Shown: positions 1 to 13,769, counted from the first letter of the stretch. The stretch is 64,000 nt of DNA from Carposina sasakii (GCA_014607495.2 CP053161.1:10983115-11047114); one strand, 5' to 3'. Notes: generated from the letters alone by a model not told the origin. Translations and numbers: made by a program.

Positions 1-730
1 AACTATAGAGCCTCTAATACACCGAACAAACAAATTTAAACAAAATCTTTACAATCTCGTAACTAAATAATTATACACTATGTTTTTAGTACTTGTGTTG
101 TTACTTATATTCTGCGTCGTAAAATAGGTACGTTTAAGCGATTCGAAATAACTAGCCGAACTGAATCATTTCTAACTTACGGCCTTGTGTAGTTTGTGCT
201 ACCACCTACATAACAAGTCATGTAAACAGAGCCGAAATAAGAGATCTAAGTAGTATGTCGTTGACCGTATCGATTGCCAAGGTTACGTGATCATCTGCAT
301 GCATATTTATACCTCATTTACCTAAAAATATAGCTAACTAGTAAACGCCCGCAACGTGGACTGCATAAAACGTGTTGAAAACAAAAGAATAAATTTTCCG
401 GGAATAATCTCCTTATGTCCTTTCTCAGGCCCTAAATTACCTATGTTATATGTACCATATTTCATTCAAATTTATCATTTCATTGAAATTACTTTTGGTA
501 TGTACACAAGAGGCATACAGAACAGACAGAGTTTCTTTTACATTAGTAAGGATTAGTAAAGCTAATAGCTACCTACCTGTTTCAAATTACTCACAAATAT
601 TGTCATTGGACTCCATTACTAATCACAAAATTGTTGTATTTGTCTCTTCTTGCAAAGGATTTGGCAGTTTTGTGTTATGGCTCATTGGGAATAGCTAAGT
701 GACAATTTTACAAGATTAAAAGCCTGTGCT
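1..730. other. No gene seen
   Basis: AT-rich sequence with only short, low-complexity open frames that have no recognisable motif or splice context. I see nothing assignable here. Confidence 0.5.
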
Positions 731-734
731 ATTA

Positions 735-860
735 ATGCAGGGCTACACTAGAATACATTAGCTGTATTTCTTTTGTGCATGTCAACAGTCAACTAAGGAA
801 TCCTTAGCTCAAGCTGCTTGAGCATTCTTGCAGGTGATAAGCTATCAAATTGTCACAGAT
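735..860 (+). repeat. Interspersed repeat family A, fragment
   Basis: Diverged copy of a family recurring across the window. Shared blocks are a 'cagctgcatctc'-like start, 'agtcgactaaggaa', then 'ggcgataagctagcaacttg' and 'gatcctgcagttctggct'. Other copies lie near 1960, 5275, 7125, 11485, 16965, 27463 and 44085. No coding capacity is seen; the class (SINE or MITE) is not resolved. Confidence 0.5.
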
Positions 861-1069
861 AATTACATCTTTCCCCAATATGCTAAACATGGCCGTATAC
901 CTATCTATACATCATCATCTTCCTGCCCTTACCCCATTATTTATGGGGTCGGCGCAATATGGTTTCTTTCGAAACTCACATTGCCAAAGTTTCGGCATTT
1001 GTTTTTAGAGCCGGCTGCCTGCCTGATGCCAACCATTCACGGGTATACCTATCTATACATATAATAAAA

Positions 1070-1385
1070 ATATAACGGATCGCTGTCTGTCTATGGAAGA
1101 TATATGAGAAAAAATATTATAGGAGACATTTATACATTTATCAACGCAATAGTACCCAAAAGAATGATTTTTGTAATTTTTGACTGTTTGTCCGTGCGTT
1201 TGTGCACGCTAATCTCAGAAATGGCTGAACTGATTTCGATGCAGTTTTCAGGAATATATTGTGAAAGGTCCCACTTAACATATAGGCTACTTTTTATCCC
1301 GGGAAAATGGTTTTATCCTGAACAATTTCGAAATTTTGTTTTTTCTGTAGTCCTCGCGGACGGAGTCGCGGGCGTCCACTAGTAT
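1070..1385 (-). repeat. Interspersed repeat family B (minus orientation)
   Basis: Reads on the minus strand from 'actagtggacgcccgcgac' through 'tcccgggataaaaagtagcc' and 'gcgtgcacaaacgcacagac' to 'gacagcgatccgtt'. Matching copies lie at 29712-30055 and 61940-62225, with a 5' fragment at 60815-60890. It looks like a non-autonomous element common in Lepidoptera. I see no TIRs or long ORF, and the class is not resolved. Confidence 0.65.
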
Positions 1386-2039
1386 ACATAATAAAGTCCT
1401 AATATTTAACAGTTTGTGTCCGACCACTTGATGATTCAAAGGATCTACTTTGATTCATCATTAAGTAGCAGGAAGTGGTTAAAAGTATTTATAGATAACA
1501 CACTGATATCATGGACTGTTAGTTATATCAGGTGGCATTTAATTAGTAGTTTTATCACACAATTCAGCTACTACATATTGCCAGCTTTAAAATATATTGA
1601 TAAACAAAGGTTGGTGTGTCGCAAAATGAGCACCGAGGAAAATGACATTGTCTTGAACATTTAAACTAATAACATTAATAGCAGCATTTAGTCATTTTCA
1701 ATTGCCTCTTTTGTGAAATCTTAAACTGAATGACAGTTACTAAATGATCACCTGAGAGAATACCCCAATATTCCTCAGTCAACAATACACACAGAAGGAG
1801 ATGTAGCTAATGTATTCTAATGAATCAACACAGGTTATGAATATAAATATTGATATTTGGACCATGGTTCTTTCCCATGTCTTGGATGTTTCTATTATTA
1901 TTATTCTGTTGCTAAGTACCAGTGTTACAATACCTTAGGAATTTTTTGGTGTGTGTCATAAGAGCAAACAACGGAACTCAGGGGTGTTCCCTCAGGCGAT
2001 CAGCTAGCAACTTATTACTGATTATAACATTTGACCCTG

Positions 2040-2300
2040 CTATGCTTAAGATTAGCCATATGGTGCCGGCAGAGTAGAGTTTGTGCCCGCCTGTGGATAT
2101 CGTACGAGGCGATTAAGGGTTTCAGGAGGAGGGCTTCCCATACTGACAACATAGTCCACAAATCAGACTGCGGTCACCAACCCGCCTGACCTGCGTGGTA
2201 ACTATGGGCAAAACCCCCCTGTGGCAGTAGCCTTGTGGTGTGCCCGGGGGGAGGTCTACGTCCAGCAGTGGACTGCAATAGGCCAAAGAAGAAACAGATG
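2040..2300 (+). repeat. Interspersed repeat family C
   Basis: Shares about 240 bp with 57985-58225, including 'ggtgtcggcagagta'-like, 'gacaacatagtcc', 'tgactatgggcaaaa' and the end 'cagcagtggactgcaatagg'. The terminal block is the same tail carried by the LINE fragment at 54111-54461, so this is probably a SINE or truncated LINE 3' end. A family A fragment (about 1960-2060) abuts it. Confidence 0.6.
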
Positions 2301-2355
2301 CTTACTCGTAAGATAGCTGGGAACACAAGTATTTATTTTAAATATATGTTTCAAT

Positions 2356-2599
2356 CATGAACATATAAAGAACAACAGACGTAATGCTGTCACTGCACAG
2401 ATTGAAGTACCGAAACGGTGGCACATTGGGCATGTATGCGTATTTTCCAGTAGGCACCTAGCTTACTATGGTATGTATGTGTGGGTGGATAATGCATCAA
2501 TACATATCTCTACTCCATTGAATATCGTTGCTGAGCTTACTATGAATGCTTTACTTTGTGTAGTCACAACACTCTGTCCGTTATACTGTATATGTTCAT
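2356..2599. repeat. MITE-like repeat family D, copy 1
   Basis: About 245 bp with imperfect inverted ends: it opens 'tgaacatataaagaacaac' and closes with the near-reverse complement ending 'atatgttca'. A second near-full copy lies at 40330-40573 and partial copies lie at 25490-25680. There is no coding capacity. Confidence 0.65.
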
Positions 2600-3648
2600 A
2601 GCATCAATTTTAAAGGAATGATGAAGTAGAGTTCTACTTTGGAACCACTAAAGGTGAAGAGAAAATATTAATTTGACATTGGAAGTACTTTTCTGTTACA
2701 CTGCCGCCATGTAAGTATTATTAAATTAGGTAAATCTATGTAATAGATGAAAGAAACAAAAAATGTGAGCATAACAATGTTTGGGCTCCAATATAGTTCA
2801 ATAGGTCTATCAATATTTAAATTTCAAGGCTTTTATTAATGTTGATTTTATAATATAGCTCATAGTGTAGCACTAACATGATTATAGGTACAATATTTGA
2901 TTTCATTTATAAGATTACATTATTTATTGTGACAAAAATTATAAAAGCCACTTAATACTTACACTGCAGAGGATAATAAGATTTGTTATTATGAATCTGA
3001 AATGCATAATTATCATTTTTAATTACTATAAATAAACGCGGGCATCACAATCTGATAATTTTAATAATGCAGTTCTGCATAAATGCGTATGATACAAGTC
3101 GTTGAAAGCTTTTCTGAGGTAATAAACTTCTGTGGAAGCTCACTACAAGTAAACTTCTAAAAACTTACCTCTTTCTAAAGTTGCAATAATTCCATAACAC
3201 CTAATCTTAGAGAGCACCTTAGGTAATCACAATATATTATCCTAATTAACTTCACACGCTAAGCACACACAAAATAATCCAATCGTTTTTGAACAAAGCA
3301 AACAACACAAAACTCAATCATGCTCAAGCAAGGAAGAACACGAACGAAATGCATCACCATTCACTCAAAAAGATAGCAGATAGTGAATGAATGAACGAAT
3401 GACATGAATGAATGCAGTTAGGGGGCCTATTATGACATCCACTAGACTAGAGTCATGCATGAAGCAGCGAACCTGGTGAACCGAATATAAGAATAAGAAA
3501 TGACTAGAATGCGTTTCACCCACCAGCTTTTGTTCGTTTGGGGTGCGTTTACGTTCACGATCCAGTCTAAAATTTAAACTGACTAAATGTCAAACACCCC
3601 GTTCAAGCACTCCGCGAGGCGAAATATTAAACTGTCAAAATTTTATCC

Positions 3649-3836
3649 GACCCGCCCCTGATTACGTAAAAGCAATAGCAAAGCCGAAGCAAAGCGATAG
3701 CGAAAATTGTACAATATTCGCCTTGAAATGTCAAAGTTCCTTTTAAATTTACGTAATACGAATTTGACAAGCAATCAGCGATTTTTTTACAATTTTCGCT
3801 ATCGCTTTGCTTTTGCTAGTTAGGTAATAAGGGGGC
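3649..3836. repeat. MITE family E, copy 1
   Basis: A 190-bp element whose two ends are inverted copies sharing 'aaagcgatagcgaaaattg'. It is matched, in the opposite orientation, by 44564-44756. The outer ends read 'cgcccctgattacgtaa' and 'ttaggtaataagggggcc'. A weak relative is seen near 19820-19915. Short non-autonomous DNA element; no ORF. Confidence 0.7.
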
Positions 3837-5274
3837 CATTCACGGACGTCCGCTGGAATAAATGTTCGCCTGGCTAGGATAAATTTTAACGTGTTTTATA
3901 GGTCGCGAAATTTTATCCTGCTGTCAGATTGACAGCGGTCTGTTGTTCTTTGCTCGATTCGCGCCTTGATTGAATACTTTTAAATTGAGTTAAAAACTTG
4001 AAACACGAGTGAATAATTTATTGTATTGTGTGTGGATGGATGAATGCAAATTGTTGTAGATGAAAGGGGCAGAATGATAATGATGATGGCGTGAGCGCAT
4101 CTCTATCCCGAAATTCTGTTTTGTCATTGGACATTTACAAGGGGAGGTGAAGGGGGGAGCAGCTAGAGAGGGTGATTCACTCACGCCATCTATTTTTGAC
4201 AGTTATTTTAACTTGTCAGAAAATCCCTTATTTACATAGCCTCCATTCAATGAATGCCTGCTTTCGGAACTAATATTTTTTGTACGCATAATGCAGTCAT
4301 ACAGACACACATAGTAATTAGCGCTATCATCCAAAGGAACTATACGATGATACACATTCTAGTGGCGGCAGTGGAATAGGTCGGTGTTTGGAATAGTCCC
4401 CCAGGTACTGCAGTTTTTTCAATGTTTGGTATGGGAACATGCAATTTGGCCCAAACTTTTGACATTGACAGTAACGTTGAACAAAAATAAAAATAAACGC
4501 CTACATTTACTATTCCGCAATTCTGCTTTAGGCATTATTTGCTAGAACCGGTTTATAACCACAATATTAGAGCTACCTATGCAAATTATTTTAATAGGTA
4601 GTAGGTTCATAAAAGACATTACCTACCAATATTACTAACTACTAATTTTCAAATTCAACTCAAAATCTCACTCGGGTGATTTTTTTTTTCATTTTCTTAT
4701 TAATAATTTATAAATTCTACTGAGCAGATAGGTAAATATTTATGCTAAAGTCGGCTGTTAGTTCTCCTTCGTGATCCTACAGTTCGTCTGTGGGAGTAAC
4801 TCCTTAGTTTTGGGGATCACAGCTGTTTTATTATTCCTAAAGGGTAGGTGTAACATTATAGAAGGGAGTTAAGGCGTAGAGTCAATGACAGGCAATATAG
4901 TACTTACGATTAATCACTCGTATTCACATATTTCTATTCTGGGAATTGGTATCTATCTACTATATAGTACTCATTTGTCGTAGTTATGAAAGCTCGGCTT
5001 GGGGGCATTAAATTTTAAATCAGATAATCATCAAGTGTAATGCTTTGATAGTGCGTTTCACCGAGTTTTGCACTGAGGTTATTCTTAGAAACGGACTTAA
5101 ATAAGTGGTTTTATAAGATATTAATAAGAAAATGAAAAAATTCTTCACCCGAGTGAGAAAGTCACAATGAAGAATATAAAATTTATGTCGCGTCGAAGCT
5201 ATGTCTCGTTGTTGGGCTATGATCACACTCATCAGTCATCATACTAACATACTACATACATATTGTTCAGTCAC

Positions 5275-5470
5275 ACGCTGTGATCCCAAAAATGGGCTAG
5301 CCAGAACTAAAAAATAGCAAATGAGATTCAGCCACGCTTAGAATACCGGGGTAAGATGTGAAAGATCAGTAACAAGTTGTTAGCTAATCGCCTGATAGAA
5401 CGGCCCTAAATTCCTTAGTCGACTCTTACGACATGTGCGGGGAGATGCAGCACAGGAATTACACTCATAA
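5275..5470 (-). repeat. Interspersed repeat family A
   Basis: Minus-oriented copy: contains 'gtcgactcttacgac', 'ctaatcgcctgata' and 'gggctagccagaact'. It is the same family as the copy at 11485-11680. Confidence 0.55.
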
Positions 5471-7124
5471 TTAGGTAATTATTTTTTATTGCCTTCGTAT
5501 TTATATAACAAAATACTCATTAAAAACAATAATCGCCTTTAAGTGATGTGTCACAGGATATGTTTTATGTTTATTTGTTTGTTAAGATTATTTCTACGAG
5601 TATGTTAGAAGCGCGTCGGTCGGTGCATTACCATAATTTACTTGCAATCAGTCGTTTTTTTTACTCGTAATGTAGGTGTACCTACTTTTTTGGTTTTACT
5701 TGAAAGGAACTCATAAAGTTAAGTAAGTACTACATAGATACTTATAGGTATTTTAATAACTAAATTTAAATAACTACAGATTCTATTAAAAATAAGTGAA
5801 TAATAGTACGATAGTCCATTTTGGTATCTATGGGGGTAGGTATGTGCGTTACTTAGTAGTAGAACCTGCATGCTAGGACTATAATACGTACTTATAACTT
5901 ACTAAACTGGCTACACAGAAATCCATAGCAAAGACTCCTTAATTGCTAATATAATGCGAAAATAACTATTTATAACATTGTAACTACATACGTATGTGAT
6001 GCAATCACGCCTGAACTAATGAAACGATTTAAATGAAATTTGGTTAAGAGATATTGTATAAATAAATAGATAGAGCCTGAGATCAGTAAAAAGGTGGATT
6101 GTGGGCGTCTTTTTTGAAAAATAAATACTTAGGTAAGGTAGTTTATTTCATTTTGGGTTTAATTTTTTGTAAATATTCTTTACAGTGGTATATTTTCATA
6201 GCAGTTCGCTTAATATACTGTTCTTCCCTTCTCTTACATGCAGGGTGCATGTTAGTGTTACTGTGCAATGAAAAATGACGATAGCTTTTTTAGAGGTGTA
6301 CTTACCTACTTATTAATTTTAAAATATACAAAATATGTACATTTCAATAAACTTTTCTCTATAGATTTTAGATTTTTTATACAATCCAGGTGTGTTCATA
6401 TTTGACTTCGCCTAAGCCGACGACCACACAAAGCTCAACCGCCACAACCGCCATTGTCATTGTCAAAACACGATCAGTTACAATAAATCTTATAACCCAA
6501 AGGCGAAAAAAACTTATTAAATTCTTAACCGCACCCATTCTGCTCTTTTGGTACTTTGTTTACAATAAAATTGCTTGTGCCAACTTATTTGTTGAACAAA
6601 TTGTGTCACATGTCGCTAGTGGCTATTATTTTTAGCTGTTCTCACGAGAAATAAGTAGTAGTTCCGATTTTGTAAACGGCATAAATATGTTGGTAATCTC
6701 TACAATGCACTATAGAAAGTATTGCAGTTTTTGCTGGAGCATCTGCCTTACCTGGTTGTTTAGGGGCTGTCAAAATATCGGCTATATGGACGATAAAACA
6801 CTTTTGATGTGTGGTAAGCTTTGGTAGTAAGGTTGTAATGTGCGTCATATGATTTGATTGATGATTTGTTAGCATGCTACTACCACACTATACTACTAGT
6901 GATGTAAATAAATGATGATTTTTCTATGTTTTCTTTGCATTTTCCTTGTCACCTCAGTTGATCTCTATTGGAGTTGCTGTGATGGGAATGAGCGGAGGGT
7001 CAATCTCGGTTATTACTATCATTGTAAAGACGTGTGGGAACGGCAAGGTTTTTGTTAACCATATTCTTTATTGAATGAATACACAAACATGTAGAATAAA
7101 CTTACATACATGTACACATTGCTG

Positions 7125-7300
7125 TTTTCTCGAAATGCGGGATAGCCAGGAATACAGGATCATATAAGAGATCCCACCGTCTCGATTAGCATAGCGGACA
7201 TAGATGTTGATTTGATCAGTGACAAGTTGCTAGCTTATCGCCTGTGAGAATGCCCGAAGGAGGCCTAAGTCTAGCAGTGGACTGCTACGTAGGTATATGC
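7125..7300. repeat. Family A fragment joined to a family C-type tail
   Basis: Contains 'gggatagccaggaata', 'gacaagttgctagcttatcg' and then 'cagtggactgc'. It is a composite of two dispersed repeat families seen elsewhere in the window. Confidence 0.5.
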
Positions 7301-7377
7301 TGATGTAGGTAACACGTGACAAGGTGACTACTTGTCTTCTGAGAACACATAGCATAGAGGAATAAGATGTAGTCATA

Positions 7378-7603
7378 GAGTGCTAATGTCATACTAACAG
7401 TTTCGATGCACCATTAGACTTTTCGGTACCTCACAATTCCGTCCTTGACACTTAGATTGCATTAGGTACTATACGTTACAATACATTACTAAATAGTACA
7501 TTAATATACCTACATCACACTAGTAGAATCTAATTGTCAAGGGATTGTGAGGCACCGAAAAGTCTAATGGTGCATCGAAACAGTTAGTATGACATTAGCA
7601 CTC
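7378..7603. repeat. MITE family F with about 60-bp TIRs
   Basis: The left end 'gagtgctaatgtcatac' and right end 'gtatgacattagcactc' are inverted copies. The complementarity runs about 60 bp inward, through a block beginning 'tcgatgcaccattagac', with only a few mismatches. The 226-bp element has a short central spacer. A related, rearranged copy is at about 25080-25260. No ORF; the superfamily is not assigned. Confidence 0.8.
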
Positions 7604-8418
7604 CTTATTCCTTTATGATGACAGAGTTAAGCTTTTACTTATTTTCGTTGAGTGCAGCTCCTGGAACTAATATTTATTTAATTCGCATTGTTAATATCCA
7701 CATTTATTACCAGTAGGGATTAAGTATACCTACCTACAGGAAAAATCTTACTTAACTTAATTATTAAAAAGTTACTTTTATTTTTATATGAGGTAGGTAC
7801 TGCACTAGCAAATTAGGAAGGTAACCTTTTCCTTACAATAAATCCTGCCCATACTTACCGTTTAGGTGTTTGGGCCATCTCGTAACTGCTTTTATACCAC
7901 CATAAACCAAATCACGTTGAAGTAATGTACCCCCAAATGGTCGATTTAGTAGCAAATGTTACTATCGAAAACTTAGAAAGATGCGATTCGGGCGTTTGTT
8001 ACACCAAAGAGAATTTGAGCTATAAAAAAAGACTTTGCTGTTACGAAAAAAAATAAATATTGTCAAATTTTGACAAATATACTATAAAATTTGGTGTCAA
8101 AGGTTGTTTTAAACGGTGTCTAAATTTAGACGCGATTTTGTAATAGACCGTTGCAAAAGCACCGTTGATGTTTTACAGCTATGAGAGGTATAGGTGAGTA
8201 ACAGCTAAAATCAATTTCATTTAATCAATCACTGGTAGAGGGTAATAAAAATGAAGCAGCGAACCACATTGAAATGAACTAAGTGTTTGATTTGATGTCA
8301 GTTGTCATAAAATCACGCCTTTTTCTTAAATCTGTAGGTCACATATAGACAGTGTTTGTATGGTTGCATTATTTCCATGTCAAATGGACAAAGATGACTA
8401 TGGGAACTCATTATTATG

Positions 8419-8787
8419 TATACGGGATGTTTTTTCGTTGCCACCCTTAACGAAGGGTACGTACTGTATACATCAAATAAAGTAAGTTTATGGCAAAAAA
8501 ATGCTGGGAAACGATGTAAATTTTTTGGATTTTTTAAATTTCAGTCAGTATCCAGTATTTATGCTAGTATTTTGATAGACAGATATTAATAATTATCGTG
8601 AAAAATCTTGCTACGCGCGTCTACATAAATGCATGCAGAAAAACGCAGTCTATTTACTCAACTTTGGACCCTAATATTTTGGAAACCAGACACTTCCCAG
8701 GTATGCTTCCATGAAGAAAAATGATCGTGATGATGAGGAAATTCCGTAGTTTTCGGGAACGTTGACAACCAAAAATCATCCTGTATA
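8419..8787. repeat. Non-autonomous TIR element G
   Basis: The left end 'tacgggatgttttttcg' and right end 'aaaaatcatcctgtata' are imperfect inverted copies of an 'acaggatgntttttggttg' terminus. Similar termini occur at 25827 ('acagggtgtttttggg') and 29695-29708 ('caaacaccctgtat'). These look like separate fragments, because conserved inturned exons lie between the last two. Confidence 0.55.
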
Positions 8788-8789
8788 TG

Positions 8790-11480
8790 TATGTAGTAAG
8801 TAATCAAAAAAAATTCACTGCTGTGTAAAGCTGGCCACTGTGCCGAACGGAAAGCATCAGTTCCGTACGCTATACACGTTTGTGATTGGTCATTCCAGTA
8901 TATCTTGTGAAAACGCTTCGGGAATGGAAAATCAAACAGTTGTTTATCCCGAGCCCCGGGGCGGACTCAGGGACTTCGGTAAAATATGGCAGACTTGACA
9001 ACAAAACAGAATATTATTTTGCTGGTTTCCGTTTGACCTTTGAAATGAAACAAAGATGAAAGAGACAGATTATCTGAAAAGGTAAAGGATAAATTTTACA
9101 AAGGCGTCACTTAGACGCTTTCCAGGTAAAAAAAATACATTAAAAAAATGTTACATAATAATACCTACGTAGTAAATACTAACAGATATCGAGACTAAAC
9201 TTTCGCATTTATTTGTGTAGGAAGTGGGAATAAGTAGGATATTAGTTAATATTACGGATATTCTGTTTTATGTACAGAAGCTTTGACATTGCGACAACTC
9301 GGTATAAAATATGTCTTTCCTGTTATTATTAAATGTTTATGTTTCCGGAGTAAAAGGTTTTTACGATCGAAAATACATTTTTCATAGATGACCGGCTCGT
9401 GTGCATTATTTAGAAATGTCCGCCGAGATTTATAACACAAAATAAATAGGTATCTACATATCAAGATTATGTTACTATTACATTATGCCTAATTGCGCTT
9501 CTGTTATGGTAAAAAAGTAAGTTCTTTCTGACGGCTATTCCTGAGTTCTAAAATAACATCTGAAGCGAAACCTTTGGGGCTAACGATTTTTTCTTTAGGG
9601 TCGATTTTTTCAATGTCTCTATCTTTATTAAATTTTAGAGAAAGGCAGCATTAACTTTGTCCTTCAGATAAGCTATTTAACTAATTGGAAAAATCAGCCT
9701 GAAGTTTACCACACAAATAATGCATTCATAGCATTAACATAATCATACTCCGATGTCTAGTCTACCTGTCCAGCTTTCAGTGTCTCGTAGTGGAATAGAT
9801 GACGGTCTTTTCCTTATGTAAAATCAGAGTTATTAATATCTACTGGATAAATTTAAAAGGAAGTTGACAACACTTTTGGACTTGGTATTTTTTGAAACTT
9901 AGATGACTTCACAAAAGTCAATTAATGATAGATACATACTATTTTTATACCTACTTGTAATAAAATGTTCAATCTTTCGTATTGAAGCATTCATTCATTA
10001 ATAACATGAATTTTAATTAAACCGCCGCAAGTAAAATTACCAATTTAAAATTTAACCCCTGTTGCAAATTAATTGATTCGACGAGTGATATTGTTACCGA
10101 ATTTCAGAGAACATTACACTCGCATTACAATATGACATTTAATATCCCTCCATTCATCACTACCCTATCTTTAGCGCAGAAATCACCAATTAATTTAATA
10201 ATCCGTCATTAAAACTTGGCATCACCATTGTGTGGTCACTACCAGCCGGTTTAAGGCAGATTTAACTGGACTTTCCCTCAAATTCGTTGATGGCACCTAA
10301 TCACTGCCCACGACAAGGTAATCCCTCGATTTATTGGCCATAACAACCCGAATGTCGTCATCCCGATTGATATTGCGACCATAGATTTATATAAACAGTT
10401 TGGTGTAAATTAAATTGTATTGAAACACCATAAATTATGGCGACACTAGTAGGGTAGGGTGACCACAATAACAATTCACAGTATTTGTGTCTCTACGACC
10501 ACCCCAAATTGTTTGGGCGCACATAATGGGCAATGCAAGATGTTTGGACCGGTAACCCAATGTAATTTATTAGGCCAATGTACACACTTGCATTATGTCT
10601 TGGATGAAACATAATGAGACCCAAATAAAAGGGACCACACGGTTTTATAAAGGTGAATTAATGCGCAAATGCGAACGCGACAATCGAATGAATACAAAAC
10701 AAATCGTTATCGACCTGAATTTGAAACCTCAAGTTAACCATCAATAACTAAATAATTTTGATTGACATAATTGATGAATTTGATGAAATTTTCATCAAAG
10801 TACGGACTTTGAAGTTGCCGTCAAACAATAATGAACAAATTGAAAATAAATCGTATGTGGGCACCGATTCATAATTAGGGTATCATTTTATATGAAATTC
10901 TTGTGTTATTCACGCGCTTCAATTTGGTTCATGACGTATCCAAAATTCTTGGTGGACAAAGGGCTCCGGGAGCGTAGGTAGCGAGGCCTTCCGTCAATAT
11001 AGTAGACAGCGGGACACCATTGTCAGGCCCAGCATTGTGCCGGGATGCCAAGAGCTGACCAAAAATCATTAATTTTGTATCACAAAGCGGGACTCACAAA
11101 TCGAACTCAAAAAATTAGGATCCATTCAAGAACCGGTCGCTCGATGTTGGTTTCCAGTTTTAATTATTCGATTCCAAATCAAACTATGACGATTGCATTT
11201 CCTATGGATGGCAGGAGAAATTGTTGGATGGTTTCAATTTCGTTTGAATTAAGTCCCAGCATTTTTGACGTAGTAGGTTCTTAAAGAAATTTTAATGATT
11301 GCTCGTATTATATTTGGATAAATTTTTTGCCTTCGATGTGAAGAAATTTACCTGTAGCAGTGGTATGCTAACCTGCATTCAAATGAATATATCCTACGCA
11401 CCCACAGACTGGGGAAATTATATTTGTATATTTTCTTAGCTTTAGCTGGTATTATTAATCTGTGTATTTATTTTCCGTGC
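8790..11480. other. Long gene-free stretch, relatively repeat-poor
   Basis: No exon with a conserved-looking translation was found on either strand. The part from about 9990 to 11280 lacks the dispersed repeats that fill neighbouring sequence. It contains many 'taat/atta' cores and A/T-rich runs, for example 'caaattaattgattc' near 10066. It may be intronic or intergenic regulatory DNA; this is only an impression from composition. Confidence 0.3.
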
Positions 11481-11484
11481 TGGA

Positions 11485-11680
11485 GCGCGGCTTCTCTAGA
11501 ATACATCAGCTGCATCTCCTTCCGTGCATGCCGTAAGAGTCGACTAAGGAACTCGGACATTCTCTCAGGCGATAAGTAACTAGTCACTGATCATCGACAT
11601 CTGTCCTCGTTATGCTAAACGTGATCGTGGGATCTCCCTTGTAACTCCACAGTTCTGGCTATCCTTAGGCATCCAAAGAT
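11485..11680 (+). repeat. Interspersed repeat family A, good copy
   Basis: The clearest copy of the family: 'catcagctgcatctcc', 'gtaagagtcgactaagg', 'tctcaggcgataag', 'cactgatcatcgacatctg', 'acagttctggctatcc'. No ORF and no clear target duplication. Confidence 0.6.
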
Positions 11681-11689
11681 GGACTCTAC

Positions 11690-13630
11690 AATACTCTACA
11701 AAACTCATGAGGACTGAAACCAGGATTAACCAGACACCAATAGAAATATTTCTATTCAGACACCATTAAAGATAGTCCAGATTATCCCTACTGAAACTAA
11801 GGAAAGCCAATAATGAGGCTTCTCATTGGAAAGAATATTACCTGCATTATTATGGTCTTTAAAGGCTCCAGGTACTTATTCTTATAGTCTAACTGACTGG
11901 TCACTTTAATTGGTAATGGCAACATTATATTTATATGGCCTAGGCTTACGAATGTCCATATAAACGTTGCATCATCATGAACAGTGAACGCTCTGTTGAA
12001 GCTAGCCGATCATAAACCCAAAACATATCATATTCCGCCATTAAACCTCGTTCTCTTAAAAGTTACAAAACAGGAATCAACGAATCTTTGTGAACAGAAT
12101 TTTAAGTAACCTCTAAATAGTAGACTAAACTCTTTGTCGCATTCGGTTTGTTCTACAGATATTGATGTAAGTAGATGACTCTACTTTTCGTCATTTTAGT
12201 AAAAAACAGTCACTTCTTTTAAAATTCAATCTACTGTCTGTTTGAGGACCCAATTAATTAACGGAGATGTATCTAAGTACTGAAACAACTTTTTTTCACC
12301 ATGTAGCCAAGTATTTAAAGGCATGTTACGATAAAAAATTTAAACACATACCAATATAGAACAATTCCATATTTAAAATTGCCGGGAAATATGGAAACGA
12401 CAGAACTTAAAAGGCATGCGTATTTATAGGCATGTAGCTTTGCGGCATGCCTTGGGGAGGCCTACGTTCTAGTTGTACGTTTTGTGAAATTAAGTTACAT
12501 CGTCATCTATCTAAATCTATATCCAAGACAGTGGTATATTCTCTATACTACTAGTGTTGTTATTATAAATCATGTAGTTTTTTGTGATTAATGTCAACAT
12601 AATAACATAAAGAATCATATTTAGTGCAGTGTTGCCATCCTCGAGCGTGACGAATCCAACCGGCTTAACCAGATCTATGGAATATAAAAAAAAATGCCTA
12701 CAGCTTACTGTTTACACATAGAGACGGTAATTATTTATAGAAATCCCTACATAAATTAAATTTTATCCATAGATAAAGAACGTATTTGGGGATTCATATT
12801 ATTTTAAAGCGGTGTGTCGTAAAAAGTTATTTCTGGTTTGAGATTAAGGTTGAGTCTTTTGGAATTATCTGTGACTTGTTATTACTTAGGTAAGAGCTCT
12901 CTCATTATGTAGGTAGGTAGATATATAGTCATCCAAGTTCGTAGGACGCGAAAATAAAAATATAATTCGACCGTAATTTCCGATTTTTTTTGTAGACAAT
13001 TTGATTTTGTACCTACATAACAAAACAGAGACGTCATAATATCAATATCGACCCATAGAAATTTGATATAGATAGCCAGGTCATCACACACATAGCCCGA
13101 CTGGCAAAGCTCTACTCTGGGTTCTACCTATAGTTCACACAGGATCCTGGTGACAAATAGTATCAGAAAGAATCCAATAAATAGGTACCAACTGAACCGA
13201 ACACAAAAGCGAAAAAACCCAATCTTAACATACATCTTCGTAAGGTTAATTTACTCACTGAAAACAAGTGAAACTAACGTTCACCATACTCATTTCGATT
13301 TCATTATAAGAACAGTGGCGACGCCATGACCATCCCACAACATGACATTAACTTTGCCTTGCCATAGAATATAATTTAAAATCATTCAAACAAACCGTTC
13401 AACTATCAGTAATATGTGGCGTAACAAATACGATTTCGGAATTGCTCCACAGATGTTGGGGCCGCGGTTAAAAAACCTTTTTGTTGTCAAAACTCTCTTT
13501 ATCCTGTAAACCGGAATCCGCGAACCCTCCTTGTATGGCTAATCATAATGGCATTGCATTCATTGGGGTTTCTTCAAGTGTTCGACGCGGGACTAATTTG
13601 GGGTTCAGTTAGTGAAGAAAAAGGTAAAAT
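11690..13630. other. No gene seen
   Basis: Only short spurious frames; no conserved translation or splice-bounded exon recognised. Confidence 0.4.
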
Positions 13631-13637
13631 TATCTGT

Positions 13638-13765
13638 GGGGCAAGAACGTCTTCATAGTCCGTAACGCTATCGTCACACTGTCATTTTTGTTTGCGAATG
13701 GATAGCGTTAGTTACTGGGTAGTTACTATACGGCGAGCGGCGCGTAAAAAGGTTTATACTTACCC
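13638..13765. repeat. Palindromic MITE family H, copy 1
   Basis: Shares 'agtccgtaacgcta', 'cggcgcgtaaaaaggtt' and the end 'acttaccc' with copies at 19411-19522 and 35264-35368. Those copies begin 'ggtaagcacgaacc' or 'gggtaagcaggaacc' and end in the inverted form, so the family is a small foldback element. Confidence 0.65.
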
Positions 13766-13769
13766 TACT

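Noticed and set aside
1104..1382. 92-codon plus-strand frame
   Set aside because: It is wholly contained in repeat family B, which is noncoding in its other copies.
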